64,000 bases of DNA from Yamagishiella unicocca (taxonomy: Eukaryota > Chlorophyta > Chlorophyceae > Chlamydomonadales > Volvocaceae). The notes beneath the pieces were generated by a model. The model saw nothing but the letters and a program-made list of their open reading frames with translations. It did no database searches and was not told the DNA's origin. A program made the position numbers and the translations under genes. How positions within the stretch are numbered: the stretch's first letter is position 1; each line of letters starts with the position of its first letter. The stretch lies in NCBI GenBank assembly GCA_003116995.1, contig BDSL01000007.1:930001-994000 (forward strand). Direction: 5' to 3'. Of the stretch, positions 1-11,035 are shown piece by piece.

Positions 1-649
1 GAGCAAGCGCCCGGGCTGCGGGCATGCTGCCCGTCTCATCCACCATCCCGGGCGTGCTTGTGGATCGATTGAGCGGGCGTGTGGGCGGACGGGCGTGAGC
101 GCGGATCGTTGTTTCCTAGGTCCAATAAGTGTGCCCGTCGTCGCCTACCCTTGCAACTTGCCTGATCCACCTATACTTGATTCACCTATTACACGCCTAT
201 CAATTTCTGTAAGGATGCTCACTTATTGATGGCACTGCGCCTGACAGCCTAGCACGTTCGCCTACAAATGCGCATCCTATCCACTCACTTTACCCTTCCG
301 TGCACGTAAGCAGAACATAACAGCACCTTGCATTGCTTATTCCTCCGACGCTCTCATTGCAACGCGCAAAATCTCCTTGCCTCAACATCAACCTACGCTC
401 TCCGACCAACGCGCTCCCTTCATTTCAACTTCCCAACCATCTTATATTTCTCCTAACCTCCAACGGGCTACTTCATCTGTGTTTTGACGAGGCAAAATGC
501 ACTCATGCTGATCGCCCGGACGTGTGTACGACATGGCACGACTAACGATCATTTGATGTATACTTGCATCATTAGGGATCTCATTGTGAGCATCAAGGGC
601 AACAGTGCAGCAATCAACCCCTGCGAACCGCGCACACAATCCTATCGAT
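1..649. other. Upstream region, no gene seen
   Basis: No exon with convincing codon structure or splice signals could be assembled here. It is less GC-rich than the following gene and would hold the promoter and 5' UTR of the gene that starts at 650. No recognisable promoter element was identified. Confidence 0.4.
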
Positions 650-2984
650 ATGAAACGACATGCGGTTGAGCATAGAAGGCGAGAAGCAAACCTCACTGAT
701 GTATTCCGCTGCGTGCCAGAAGTATGGCGTGTTCTCGGATCAGCGGCTGCCCTTATGCGGCTGGTTAGCAGGGCTTGCCGAGACATGCACGACGCAGTTT
801 GTCCGCAGCTTTCGGTTGATGGACCATCCCTTATGTTATTGTATGGTCATGGCGGATTGGAAGCGGCGAGGTTAGCCGGCAAGGAATCACTCAGCACGAT
901 GGTCACTCGCGGTTGTCAGCCGATTGAGCTAAACATTTACTTCGGAAACAAAATGCCATCGAAAATGCTGTAAGTGTGATGAGTTCGCCGTAAATTTCTA
1001 GCAAGCACTCCTCTACAGTATTCCGAATGACATCCAGCTCAAGCTCCGACACTGGCTGCCTCAACGAAAAGTCGTACCACCGGCCAAAATATACAATCGC
1101 CCTTCTCTTCACCATAGGCTGGACATCCTGCACACTCACCTCATCGCCTCCGTCACATACCTGACCCTACGCGGCAGCTGCATCCCTTTGACAGCCGCTC
1201 AGGCTGCCCGCCTGATAGCAGCTATGCCAGCCCTTACACGGCTGCGGCTAGCACCGCAATCCCCGGCAGCTGGGCGGCGCGCTGATCGCCACCGGCAACA
1301 GGAGCTGCACGGGCGGTGTCTTGAAGGAGGTGGGCAACAGCAGCTCTCCAAGCAGTGGCTGCGGTGCGGTGGGCAGGAGCAGGACGAACACGAGGAACAG
1401 CACCAGCACCAGCAACACGAAACATATATAGATGTAAAGCAGCGCCGGCAAGAGCAACATACCAAGCGGGCGGCAGCCAGTCAACAACAGGAACAACAAC
1501 AAGAGCAGCGCCAGCAACGGCAGAGCTGCAGCGGCAAGTGCCGCATGTCTTCAGCACCGGGGGACATGGCAACGGCGGCGACAGCGGCCACTGGCATTCT
1601 GGCTGTGCTGCAAGCCGCTGGCGCACGGCTATTCTCCCTGGACCTGACTCTGCAGATGCAGGCGGTCTCTCAAATGCTACCCACAGACCTTGCCACCTCC
1701 TGTCCTGTTCTGCAAGAACTGGGGCTGCATGTAAGCTCCGAGGCCGGGAAGCCGGCATGCGACGGCAGCGGGCTGCAGGATCCTCAGGCTGCGGATCGAG
1801 GTGACGTCGACAGCAGAGGTGCGCGGTGGCGGGTATCCCTGGCTTTCCAAGTGCCATGAGGAGGTGCCTACAGATGCTTGGATGTCCACCTCGAAGCCTC
1901 CATCCGTTATCACAGTAGCAACTGGTATTACCGGTACTACTTAAGCGGTGATGCCATTCGCGCTACCCGGTATCACTAAAGAGCTTTGCCGCAAGCAAAT
2001 GTTCGGCTACTGTGGCTTGTCTTCTGGCGCGTTGAGAACCGGGAGAGGGGATACCAACTTACCATGAGGCACAGCGCCAACGGCAGAGGCGTGCCACACA
2101 CAGTTCCCCTAAGACTCCCAACATCTCAGCGGGGCCCCAATGCCTCCGTCTCGCCCGCGGCCCCTGCAGCTCTATCGGCGGCCGTATCCACCGTGCCCGG
2201 CCTGACCTGGCTTACCTCCCTGGAGCTATCCCTCCCCGGCCTTCCGTACCGCCTCGACCTCGCCACCATCTTGCTACCCCTGCGCGCCCTCTCACGGCTC
2301 ACGCAGCTCGTGCTTCCGGTATCAGTTGACGCCGACATGGCATCCGGTCCACCGTCCAAAGCCTGGCACGTTGTGTACGGCGGTACCGTACGGTCGCTCC
2401 TGACTTCGCCCATTGCCTTGCACCTCGTGGATCTGGATCTGGGCCGTGACCTGGCGCTCACGCTGCCACACCTGCCGTACGGCGCGACGGCGCTGACGCG
2501 GCTCAGCGTCGGGGAGCTGTCGGCGGAGTGCGTGCCGGCGAGCCAGTGGGACTTGGTTCCGGAGCCGCCGGAGCCGCTGCCTCTGGAACTGGTTTCGGAG
2601 CTCCCGGCGGCGCTGTGGGAACGGACGCCCGCGGGGGGTGCGCGGCCGCGCTGCTCGCTGCCGCTTGCGGCGGTGCGGTTGCCGCCCCGACTGCAGGTCC
2701 TGCGGGTGCGTGGGACTCAGGACGGCAATGGGTTTGGTGGCGGTGGGCGCAGGCATCCATCTTCCGCCGCCAATCTTGGTTTATCAGTCAGCGGCTCTGC
2801 TGCTGCCCGAACCCTGCCAAACCCCATGGGCCCCAGGTGCGCTACATGCCAGACGTCGCCGTACTGGCCGCCCTCTCCACCCTGCCAAGCTTCACGTCGC
2901 TGGACTGTACGGCGGTACGACACCCGCAAGGAGAGATCTGCCTCGACCTCGCCTCCGTCGGCGTGCCTGGCCCGCCGAACCTCA

Positions 2985-3016
<32 letters not shown>

Positions 3017-4177
3017 TCGGTCTCGTCTTGGCTGCCGGGCATGGTGGCTGCGTCTGCGGCGCTGCTTGCGAGGCTGCTGGGTGAGGCCGACTGGCGGCGG
3101 CACCCGCTGACGCTGCGGCCGTCGCCGTTCTCCTTCCTGCGCGAGAGCTACGACGGACTGCGCTGGGACGGGCTGCACGCGTCATGGGCTGCGGCGCTCG
3201 AGCCCTTGGCGCCGAAGGTGCGTAAGTAGGGCGAGGATCGGCAGCGGACGTGCGATACTCTTCCAGGTATTCCTCCGCTAATGCCATGCGCCGGAATTCC
3301 CCGCCGTGGGGCAACAGCGGAATTTCCCGCCCCGGGGCAACAGCGGAATTTCCCGCCGCGGGGCAACAGCGGAATTTCCCGCCCCGGGGCAACAGCGGAA
3401 TTTCCCGCCCCGGGGCAACAGCGGAAATGCGGAATAGGGTAACGGGTGGGGTAACGGCGTTTCTTCGCAGCACGCATTACGGCAGAGCATACAGTGAGGC
3501 TCATCGTGGCCCACACGCACTACACTAAGGCTTATCCCCGGAGGGCTGGTCGCCGTGGTCCGGCAGGTGACACGATTGCGGCTCAAGCATATGGCGCTGC
3601 AGCAGGCTGACGTGCTGGCGGCGGCGGGCGCCCTCCCTGGACTCCAGGTGTGCTGGCAGGCGAGGGCTGGGGGGAATGGCATGAGGGCCTGGTTACACGA
3701 CATGGGCTTAGGGGGGTGGGATAAAAAACATCTACCGCTTAGGGGGGGCCCGGAGAGGCTGGGGAGTCGGGAGTATCATCGATCCGGGCGCACTGCGGTG
3801 CGATGCTTGTCCACCGAGATCAGCGAAGTTGGGTCTATTTCCGAGTCGTTGCGTGGGTTCCCCCCGCCAGGCCTGCGGACACTTCCCCCCCCCCGACAGC
3901 TACTCCTTGAACGACCCGGTAACGGCTGCCTTCTCCCCAATTCCTCTCCCGTTGCCCGCTATACTGGGGGTCCGCCTGGGCGACTGCTGCGAACCCACAG
4001 TCGGTGGAGCTGGTGCGGTGCAGGACCCGCGCCGCCGACATAAGCGTGTGGCGGCAGGTGCTGGGGCAGGGCGTGCTGGACGTCAGCGGGGCAGACCAGC
4101 CTCCGAGGGGCCCCGGCGACTGTGATGACATGTTCGGGAGCAGCGACAGCGACTCGGATGGGGACGGCCCCGGGTAG
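650..4177 (+). CDS. F-box-like / leucine-rich repeat protein, 758 aa, 6 exons
   Basis: Exons by splice motif and phase: 650-969, 1019-1800, 2170-2705, 2837-3217, 3567-3647, 4001-4177. The chain closes in frame (2277 nt). Start is the ATG at 650, first in frame before an F-box-like stretch (VFRCVPEVWRVLG..MRLVSRACRDMH). It is followed by repeated LRR-type strands: LTAAQAARLIAAMPALTRL, a second near LTSLELSLPG, a third near RLTQLVLPV, and VTRLRLKHMALQQADVLAAA in exon 5. A Gln/Glu/His-rich insert lies around residues 180-260. The C-terminus is acidic (DSDSDGDGPG). The first intron is only 49 bp. The exon 2-3 junction is the least certain: an alternative donor at 1731 exists. Such proteins are an expanded algal class and often act as substrate adaptors, but the partner cannot be inferred. 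The gene is tail-to-tail with the next one. Confidence 0.7.
3307..3432. repeat. 26-bp tandem repeat in intron 4
   Basis: About five near-identical copies of a 26-bp unit (gggcaacagcggaatttccc plus cgcccc/cgccgc variants). It lies in the intron between 3217 and 3567 and does not affect the reading frame. Confidence 0.85.
3691..3707. repeat. Short dispersed motif GGTTACACGACATGGGC
   Basis: This 17-bp motif sits in intron 5 of the LRR gene (3648-4000) and recurs exactly at 45506-45522 inside an intron of the SHPRH-family gene. It probably marks another fragment of the dispersed intronic repeats described elsewhere in this window. Confidence 0.5.
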
Positions 4178-5127
4178 GCTTACCGGCCGGCTTGCTGCCG
4201 TGTAGCGTGTGTTCAGTCCTTCGTTGGGTGGTGGCAGAGGAGCGATGCCCTTGGTTACGGTTTTCCGATGTAGTGCCGACCCACGGGTCTCCTCTCATGC
4301 GCCTGTTATACGTGGTCAGCGGCACCCATCATGCTCCTGTCAACGTGTCAAAGGATTCTCCCTAGTCCCTACCAGCTGCGGGTGAGGAAAAGCCTTCCTG
4401 ACCAGCCTACTGGCGCAGGCGGCCACTCGCGGCCGGATTGGACGTCGTCCTTTGTGGTGGTTTGGGCTGGTGGTGAGCCGCTGCCGAATGGGTCGTGCTT
4501 GTGCACCGTGGTTTGGACCGGGGGGTAGATATGGGTGAGGTCGTACGAGGTGTGGTAAGGCATCGGCCTGCAGCTCCAGCTGTCGTAGGGCACAGGAGGG
4601 GAAGGAAGATGGTCGTGGTGCCATGCGGCGTACCATCGGAGCCTGGCGCGTGACGTCATCACCTGACACGTCACCTGACACGTTATCTGCATCACCATGG
4701 ACATCTCGGATGTCGACGCAAACGTCGATAACGCGACACCACCAAGCCCCTCCTCTTTTCGGCATCCCACGTTCCAACCAGGGACCCCTGCCTGTTTCCG
4801 ATGGTCAATCGCCGCTCCGTGCGACTCGTCCTGCGCTTCTTCCTACCTCATGCCTAGCCTACAGCTCGAGCCTCCTTCCGATGCTATGCCTGAAGTACCG
4901 GTTGAGGTAGAGGTAGAGGTAGAGTTTGGCCCCCCATCAGCCACACTCTCACACTCACTGCCCTGCCAACTCTATACGAACCCCTCCCGCCCTCAAGGCT
5001 GCTGGCCGCTTTCCACTACCAGTTTCTCTGTACAGGCCGCTCATGTAGCTAAGTACAATCAGCGAAGCCTCCCGCCATCGAACGACCAGGCACCGCACCG
5101 CCAACTCCCGCCGCGTGTCTATGCCAG
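4178..5127. other. Tail-to-tail intergenic region
   Basis: The 3' UTR of the LRR gene and intergenic DNA before the convergent gene. An open frame at 4697-5266 (+) starts at an ATG but shows no domain, no typical algal codon pattern and no splice context, so it is not called. I see no TGTAA motif for the plus-strand gene here. Confidence 0.4.
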
Positions 5128-5132
5128 TTACA
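5128..5132 (-). terminator. Polyadenylation motif TGTAA (minus strand)
   Basis: TTACA on the plus strand gives TGTAA, the usual volvocine polyadenylation motif, about 210 nt downstream of the minus-strand stop at 5343. This is a typical 3' UTR length, though the assignment is inferred. Confidence 0.45.
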
Positions 5133-5342
5133 CAGCTGATACTACGCCTGCCAGCTGGTTGGCTTTGCCCGCCGCATCCCTGCTAGTACTATGTAGCTAC
5201 CCTAACCTAGAGCACTGCGGCCCATGCGCCTATCACCTACCACCGCCACTCGCAGGGCCGCCCTGAAAAAGCCCTCCCGCCCGCCTGGCACGCAATGCCG
5301 ATGCCGACCCGCGGGTCGCCAAGACGTACGACACCGCCGCTT

Positions 5343-8300
5343 TCACAGCGCCGCCAGCACCGCCGCCAGCACCTCCGCCCGCGGGCCCCCCTCCATCACG
5401 TGCACCGCCAGCCGCTCCTCGTGAGCCCTGACCGCACCACGCGCCGCCGCCACGCCGCCACCAGCCAGCGCCGCCAGCACCTCCGCCGCCACCTCGCCAC
5501 TGGCCGCCAGCGTCGCACGGCACCGCGCCGCCACTGGGTCATCGTTGTCGTACACAGCCCGCGCCACCACTGCATCATCCATCACTGCCGCCGCTTCGTC
5601 ACCCCCACGACCATCCCCAGCTATCACCGACGAGGCCTGTGCGTCCAGCAGCGACTTGGGCTCGTGGCCTGCTGCCAGGCCCACCAGGTGCCGCACCAAG
5701 CGGCGCTGCGCGCCGAGCAGCTGCTGCCCCGGCGGGCCGCAGGCGCAGGCGAGCGAGTGGAGCACCTCCACCGCCGCCGCCGCCGCGTCCGCCTGCCGCC
5801 ACGCGCCCAGCAGCCGCAGGTAGTGCGGCGGCAGCGAGCCGTCCGCCAGCGTAGCAACACCCGCGAAGCCTAGCTCGCCAGCAGCCTCCCGCCGCGCCGC
5901 CGCCAGCGCCGCATCGTCGTCCACCGCCAACAAGTCCTCCAGCGCACGTAGCGGGCCTCCGCCCTCCGCCGCCGCCAGCTCCGCCGCCAGCCCCGCCGCC
6001 AGTGCGTTTGCGGCAGCGCGGCGGCCGACCGGGATGGTTGCAGTGCTGGCGGTGGGTGCGGTGTAGGGGTGCGTCGTGGCTGCGGCTGCGGGCCCTGGCG
6101 GCTGGGGAGCAGGTGCCAGCGCATTCAGGACAGCGGGCTGGTTGGCTGGGTTCGCGAGCCATGCCGCCAGCAGACCTGTACGAGGGACATCGGGGGGTTC
6201 GAGGGAAACCCGTGGATGTCCGAAAAAAACGTTTAAAACAGAAGTTTTGACACCGGGGGGGGGTGCGAGGAGGAAAGCAGGTATTGGTGTGAGGAGGTCG
6301 TTGGACACCGGACAGGGTGGGAGGGACAGCGTTGGATCCCAGTTCCGAGCCACCAGCAGCAGCAGTACCATAGCAACGTCAGGCCCCGGCCGCTTTCCTT
6401 ACCCCCACCCCACCCTGCCGCTTTCCCGCCCAACGTGGCCACGCTGCCTGACCCACCCGCCGCCCGAGTCCGGAGCCCCAGCGCCAGGCTGCTGCCGCAC
6501 AGCACCCGCACAACGCCCTGCAGCAGCGGCCGGGGTGCTGGCGGCCGCCGAGACGACCTCTCCGCCGCCCATGCGTGGTAGGGCTGCCTCGACCCGCAAC
6601 CCCCTTCCCCCTGCTCCTTCTCCTCCTCCTGCTGCCACTGCCGCTGCGGGTTACTCCCTGTAGAACGCTGTCCTGCCGCCCCCACAGCCCGCGCTCCGAA
6701 ACCAGCTCCGGAACCAGCTCCAGCCTGTTGCGTCAAGGGCCTGGCGCCTGGCTCCGCCGGGGTCACCCCTGTGGGCGATGCGTCGCCGGAGGGCGCCGCC
6801 AGCAGCTCGCCCCCCTGCTGCACCGCGGTTGACGGCGGTGCAGCGGCCTGAGGGGGCTGCGGCTGCGGCAGGCGCAGGCGGTGCGCCAGCGCAGTGAGCA
6901 GCTCCAGCAGTGTGGCGGCCAGCTCGTTGAAGGCGGAGTTTGGGTCCGCAGCGACGGCCTGTAGGGAGGGCCAGGAGGTGCGCACACAGTGCGGTGCGGT
7001 GCGGGCTGGTCAGGTCTCTCTATGGTAGCTGCGGTGTCGTGTGCAGTCCTTCCGCGTAGGAGCGGGGTGACGACGATGACGATGGTGATGGTGGTCATGG
7101 TGGTAATGATGATGGCGGTGGTGGTGCTGTGGTGGTGACGATGGTAATGGTGGTGGTAAGATGATGTTGGTGGTGGTGCTGTGGTGGTGACGATGGTGGT
7201 GATGGTGGTGGTGATGATGATGGGTGGTGTTTGCCGCGCGTTCCCCATCTCACCTCCACCGCCGCCGCGCAGCGCTCCAGGCCCCCTCTAGACAGCAGCT
7301 GCTCCGGAACTAGCTCCGCCGTCGCCAGGTTCCGGAGCACGTTGGAGGCGCAGTTCGCCCAGGTGAGCCATACCGCCGTGTGCTCGTGCGGCGCCAGCAG
7401 CCCCTCCGCCTGCTCCCACCACCAGCCCTGCTGCTGCTGCGGCCGCAGAGGGCCGCCAAACCCTCCGCTGCCGGGACCGCCAGACAGCTCCGCGGCATCA
7501 GCGGACGGCGACGGCTCCCAGGCGTCCGGCAGCGCCACGTCATCATGGCGCGCCGTACGTTCCCCGGGCGTGGCGTCTGAGCGCCACCACCACTGACCCG
7601 CCGGGTCGGCGTCGCACGCGGCACTCAGCGCCGAGCCCACCAGGCCCCACAGCGCCCGTAGAATGCCCGGGTGCGCGCGCAGCGCCACCTCCAAGCTGCC
7701 GTACGTAGTTGTCGTACACGCCGCCTCCAAGCCGCCGTACGTAGTTGCCGTACACGCCGCCGGCGAGTTGCCGTACGTAGCTGTCGTACACGCCGCCGCA
7801 CTGGGCCGCCGGTCGAGGCAGGGTGGGTGTGGAGGCTGGTCTGCACTGCTCGCGCCGCCGCTACACCCATCACCGCCAGCGCCACCAGCGCCTCCGGAAT
7901 GGTCCGCCACAACCGAGTCAACCGTCGCAGCCGGGGCGTCTGGGCCGAGGTCGAGCCCAGGGTCGCACCACCCGTGACGTAGCGTCGAGCCCTTGGAGCC
8001 CATGCTACATGGCGGCAGCGGCCAGTGCGCGTCCGCGGCTGCGGTCCCTGGCCAAGGCAAGTCGGCCTCTGCCCAGCCCGCGAACGCGTTCATTGTCCTG
8101 ACAGCTCGGACGCCGCCACCACTCCCGCTCGGTCCCCCACCACCGCAACCCGCACCTCCCTCCAGCTGCGGTCCTGGACGCAAATCCAGATCCAAATCCA
8201 AATCCTCGCGCCGCTGCTGTTGGTGTTGCTGCTGCTGGTGCTGTTGTGTGGACTGTTGCTGCTCTGTGAAGGAATAGATAGAGAGTGCGTTGAGCGCCTC

Positions 8301-10302
8301 ATCGACAGGGCCCCGGCAGCGGCCCTCCAGGCACCGCTGCAGGTGGGCCCAATGCGCCGCCGGCAAAGCCGACGCCTCGGGAACCTGGAGGCCGCGTGCG
8401 GCGAAAACACGGTGATGGTTGTGTGCTATTCAAGGGTTACAAAACGGAGGCGAAGTCCCAGCCCAGCCCATTGATGGAAATGATTGTGTGCAGGGGAACG
8501 GGAGAGAGAGTTACGGGCGGCGTCGATCGATCCTGCAAGTGAATCTGTGCGTGCTGGCTTCGGTGGCGGTATGCGCCTGGTAACGATAATAGCCGGTAAT
8601 GATAGTAACCGGTAACGATAATGACCATGTTGATGATGGCGATGGTGCGACAGTAGCGCACCTGGCCGATCCATCCAGTCCGAGCCACGAGGAGCGATGC
8701 GATGCAAGCTGCGCGCTGTTGCTCCAGCCGCTGCTTCTGCGAACACAAACATCAAAAAAACGAACAACGACAAACAAACCAAAAAACAACAAACACAGGC
8801 GTCAGGTCAGTCAACTTCCAAGTGGTGGTGGCAGGAGGACCCGACCCAACCGCCTCCATCATGAGACCGCACACAGACGCTCGTGGCCGTGGATCAGCTG
8901 GTCGCATTACTCCCTGACCCGGCCCCCTAACCCCCTCCCGCCCCGCAGCCCGTCTGCACCGCACCCCGCACCATTTCAGCCGCGTCCGCGGCCGCCGCAG
9001 CCGCGTCCTGCGGCTTGCTCTTCGGCGTCAGGCTGGCCCGGTTCCGGAGCGGCTGTCGTACTGGCAGTTGGGCTGAGTAAGCTGCCCGGCCCGTTGGAGT
9101 GGTGTTATAGGAGCGGGCCTGCAGTGGCGGCGCCTGCGGCGGCAAGTGCAAGCCGCCCAGCCGAGGTTTCTTCAGCGCTGGCTGCGTGACTCCTTCCGCC
9201 AGGGAGCCCGGCTGCTGCGGCAGCCACTGCACCGTTTTCTGCGACTGCTGAGCTTCCTGTTGTTGCTGCTGGCGCCGCGGCGCCGGCGGCAGCCACTGGA
9301 CAGGCCGCTGCGGTTGCTGCGGGCCGCCCAGCTGCGTGGTCCTGGCAGCTGTGGCGTGCAAGGGGCATAAATCACGGGATCGATGGGGTGACGCGGCTTG
9401 GCAAGCCCACCCGTGCCGAGACAGTCCCTGGCCGCATCCGCCATGCCACCACAGTCGCCGCCCACAGGAAAACACCACAACAGCCTCGCCACCCCTCCCC
9501 CCCGCGCACCTGAAGCTATTGCAGCGGACGGCCGGCCGTTAAGAGGAATGCCTGCAGCACCTCGTGACTCGGCGACCTGACCCGGCGGCGGCTTAGTCGC
9601 TAGTCCCGCCAACCCTTGCAGCTGCTGCCCCGGTCCCCGTTCCTGCTGCTCCTGCTGCTCCTGCTGCTGGGACCCGGGAGGTGGTGGAACCTGCTGGGGC
9701 AGCAGCACCGGCGCCCCTTCCTGCTGCCCCCGCTTCTGCGGCGGCGGCATCAGCCCAGGGTCGACCTCCATGTCTTCGCCGCCGCTCGCCAGCGGTCCCG
9801 GTGCGGGCCCCTGAGCACCACGGACACCGCCTAGCCCAGTTCCCTCAGCCTCGCCGCGCACTACCGCCACCGCGCCGCCGCCGCCTCTGCTGGCGCCGCC
9901 GCCGTCAGTCCTGAGGCTATGTGGCCCCCCGCCTCGGCTCACACTCACACCCTCGCCAGTGCCCGCGCCTCTTGCACTGCCACCAGCACCTGACGCCAAG
10001 CCGGAGTCAAGACTGGCACGACCTGAGGAGCGGAGGGGCAGGCCGACAAATCCGCCTCCCACGGACCCCAGGCGGCTGGCGCTGCCCGGAGGGTTCGGCC
10101 GGAGGCCTTGAGCTGCATGTCCGTATCCAGAGCCCATAGGGGGCCCCGTAAGCTGCGCTCGCAGTTCTTGTGGCTTGAGTTGTGATGGCAGCGAGGTGCC
10201 GATGCTCGGTGCAGCAGGCCCGCCTGCGGCGACCCCGCTGGGCTTCCAGCCAAGGCCTTGCAGCCTTGGCTTGGCTCCCCCTAAGCCATGTTGCCGTTCC
10301 AT
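5343..10302 (-). CDS. LFR/ARID2-like helical-repeat protein (candidate SWI/SNF subunit), 1236 aa
   Basis: Six exons on the minus strand: 10302-9510, 9348-8972, 8736-8662, 8384-7254, 6958-6457, 6175-5343 (3711 nt, closed frame). Residues 1-390 are Gly/Pro/Gln-rich and probably disordered. Exon 3 encodes a basic helix (KQRLEQQRAACIASLLVART). Exon 4 carries DEALNALSIYSF, then LRAHPGILRALWGLVGSAL and, after a long insert, WANCASNVLRNLA. The pattern of EALNAL..SF, then GIL..L..LV, then N..SNVLRNLA is what armadillo-type repeats of plant LFR and animal ARID2/ARID1 C-terminal regions look like. Those proteins are SWI/SNF remodeller subunits. No ARID DNA-binding domain is visible. The C-terminal exon is Ala-rich with paired helices. 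Family assignment rests on pattern memory, so another ARM-repeat protein is possible; the gene structure is firmer than the name. Confidence 0.65.
6187..6250 (-). repeat. Dispersed intronic repeat, module 1 (sense copy before an acceptor)
   Basis: Read on the minus strand it contains aaaacttctgttttaaacg, a T run, then catccacgggtttccctcga and a C run. It ends about 12-15 bp before the acceptor at 6176 of the last intron of the LFR-like gene. It matches copies at 37240, 44307, 44983, 56957 and 58215. Confidence 0.75.
7075..7225. repeat. GGT/GAT microsatellite in intron 4
   Basis: Degenerate tggtggtgatgatgg-type trinucleotide array, including two copies of a longer unit around ggtgctgtggtggtgacgatgg. 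It fills most of the intron between 7253 and 6959 of the LFR-like gene. Confidence 0.8.
7685..7800 (-). repeat. 36-bp coding minisatellite in the LFR-like protein
   Basis: Three to four copies of a unit around gccgtacgtagttgtcgtac. In the coding frame each copy gives a 12-residue repeat of the form TYG(S/G)LEAACTTT with variants (TYGNSPAACTAT). Because the unit length is a multiple of three, copy number can change without breaking the frame. Confidence 0.75.
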
Positions 10303-11035
10303 AGCGAGACACACAGCCCGTGGACTCGTGTGGCTGCCGTCGTGGCAGACGATGGTGGCACTGGCACCTCCGCTGGCGGGCTAAGATGATGCCGCCGGCG
10401 TCCTGCCAACATGACGCCTGTCAGACGCTGCTGCCACTGCCATTCTGCCCTCAATTTACCAGCGCTTGGGGTGGGCGTTAGTGCACTGGGTGCGAAAGGA
10501 TGACTGTTGGGAGCTGCGATTAGCAAAACTTGTCGTGGAGTGCATCTAGTAACTATGATTGTTTTTAATAAAGGATTAATTATTGTGCGAGAGTGATGCT
10601 ACCCTTGCCTTGCACGTCCGTAGCTCGGGGACGGTGGCTTACGAGTTGTGACAGGGTGCGGCATGTGGAGATTAGCTAATATCTGGTTCCTTATGGTTTA
10701 CGATTGCGCTTAAGGATGAACCTCCATGGTTTGGAATGGTTTTGTCCATGATGGGAGATGGGTGCCATGCAATCGAAATCCGAAAATTTCAGGCGCGAAA
10801 TGTTGCAGCAGCTTTCCTAATCACCCTCGGTCGGTCTAAACTACAAAGAGTACTTATTATAGATACACTTATATTTCGTTGACATAGGCAAGTTGCTTTT
10901 GGTAACCTTCCTATCCCTGACGGCGAGTCGTTGACTCCTGGCTCCAGCCGGAAGTCCTCGCTGGGCTTTCCGTTACCTCTTTGGCCCTTTGCACCTTGAT
11001 TAGGTCCTACATCGCAGTTTTCGCGGACGGATTCC
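10303..11035. promoter_or_regulatory. Bidirectional promoter region between LFR-like gene and ORC1
   Basis: 733 bp separate two divergent start codons (10302 minus and 11036 plus). It is clearly less GC-rich than the flanking coding DNA and contains no convincing exon. It must hold both promoters and 5' UTRs. No E2F-type site or other named element could be assigned with confidence. Confidence 0.55.

Noticed and set aside
4697..5266. Plus-strand open frame of 189 aa after the LRR gene
   Set aside because: Composition and codon use do not match neighbouring genes, no domain or splice context, and it overlaps the predicted 3' end of the convergent gene.
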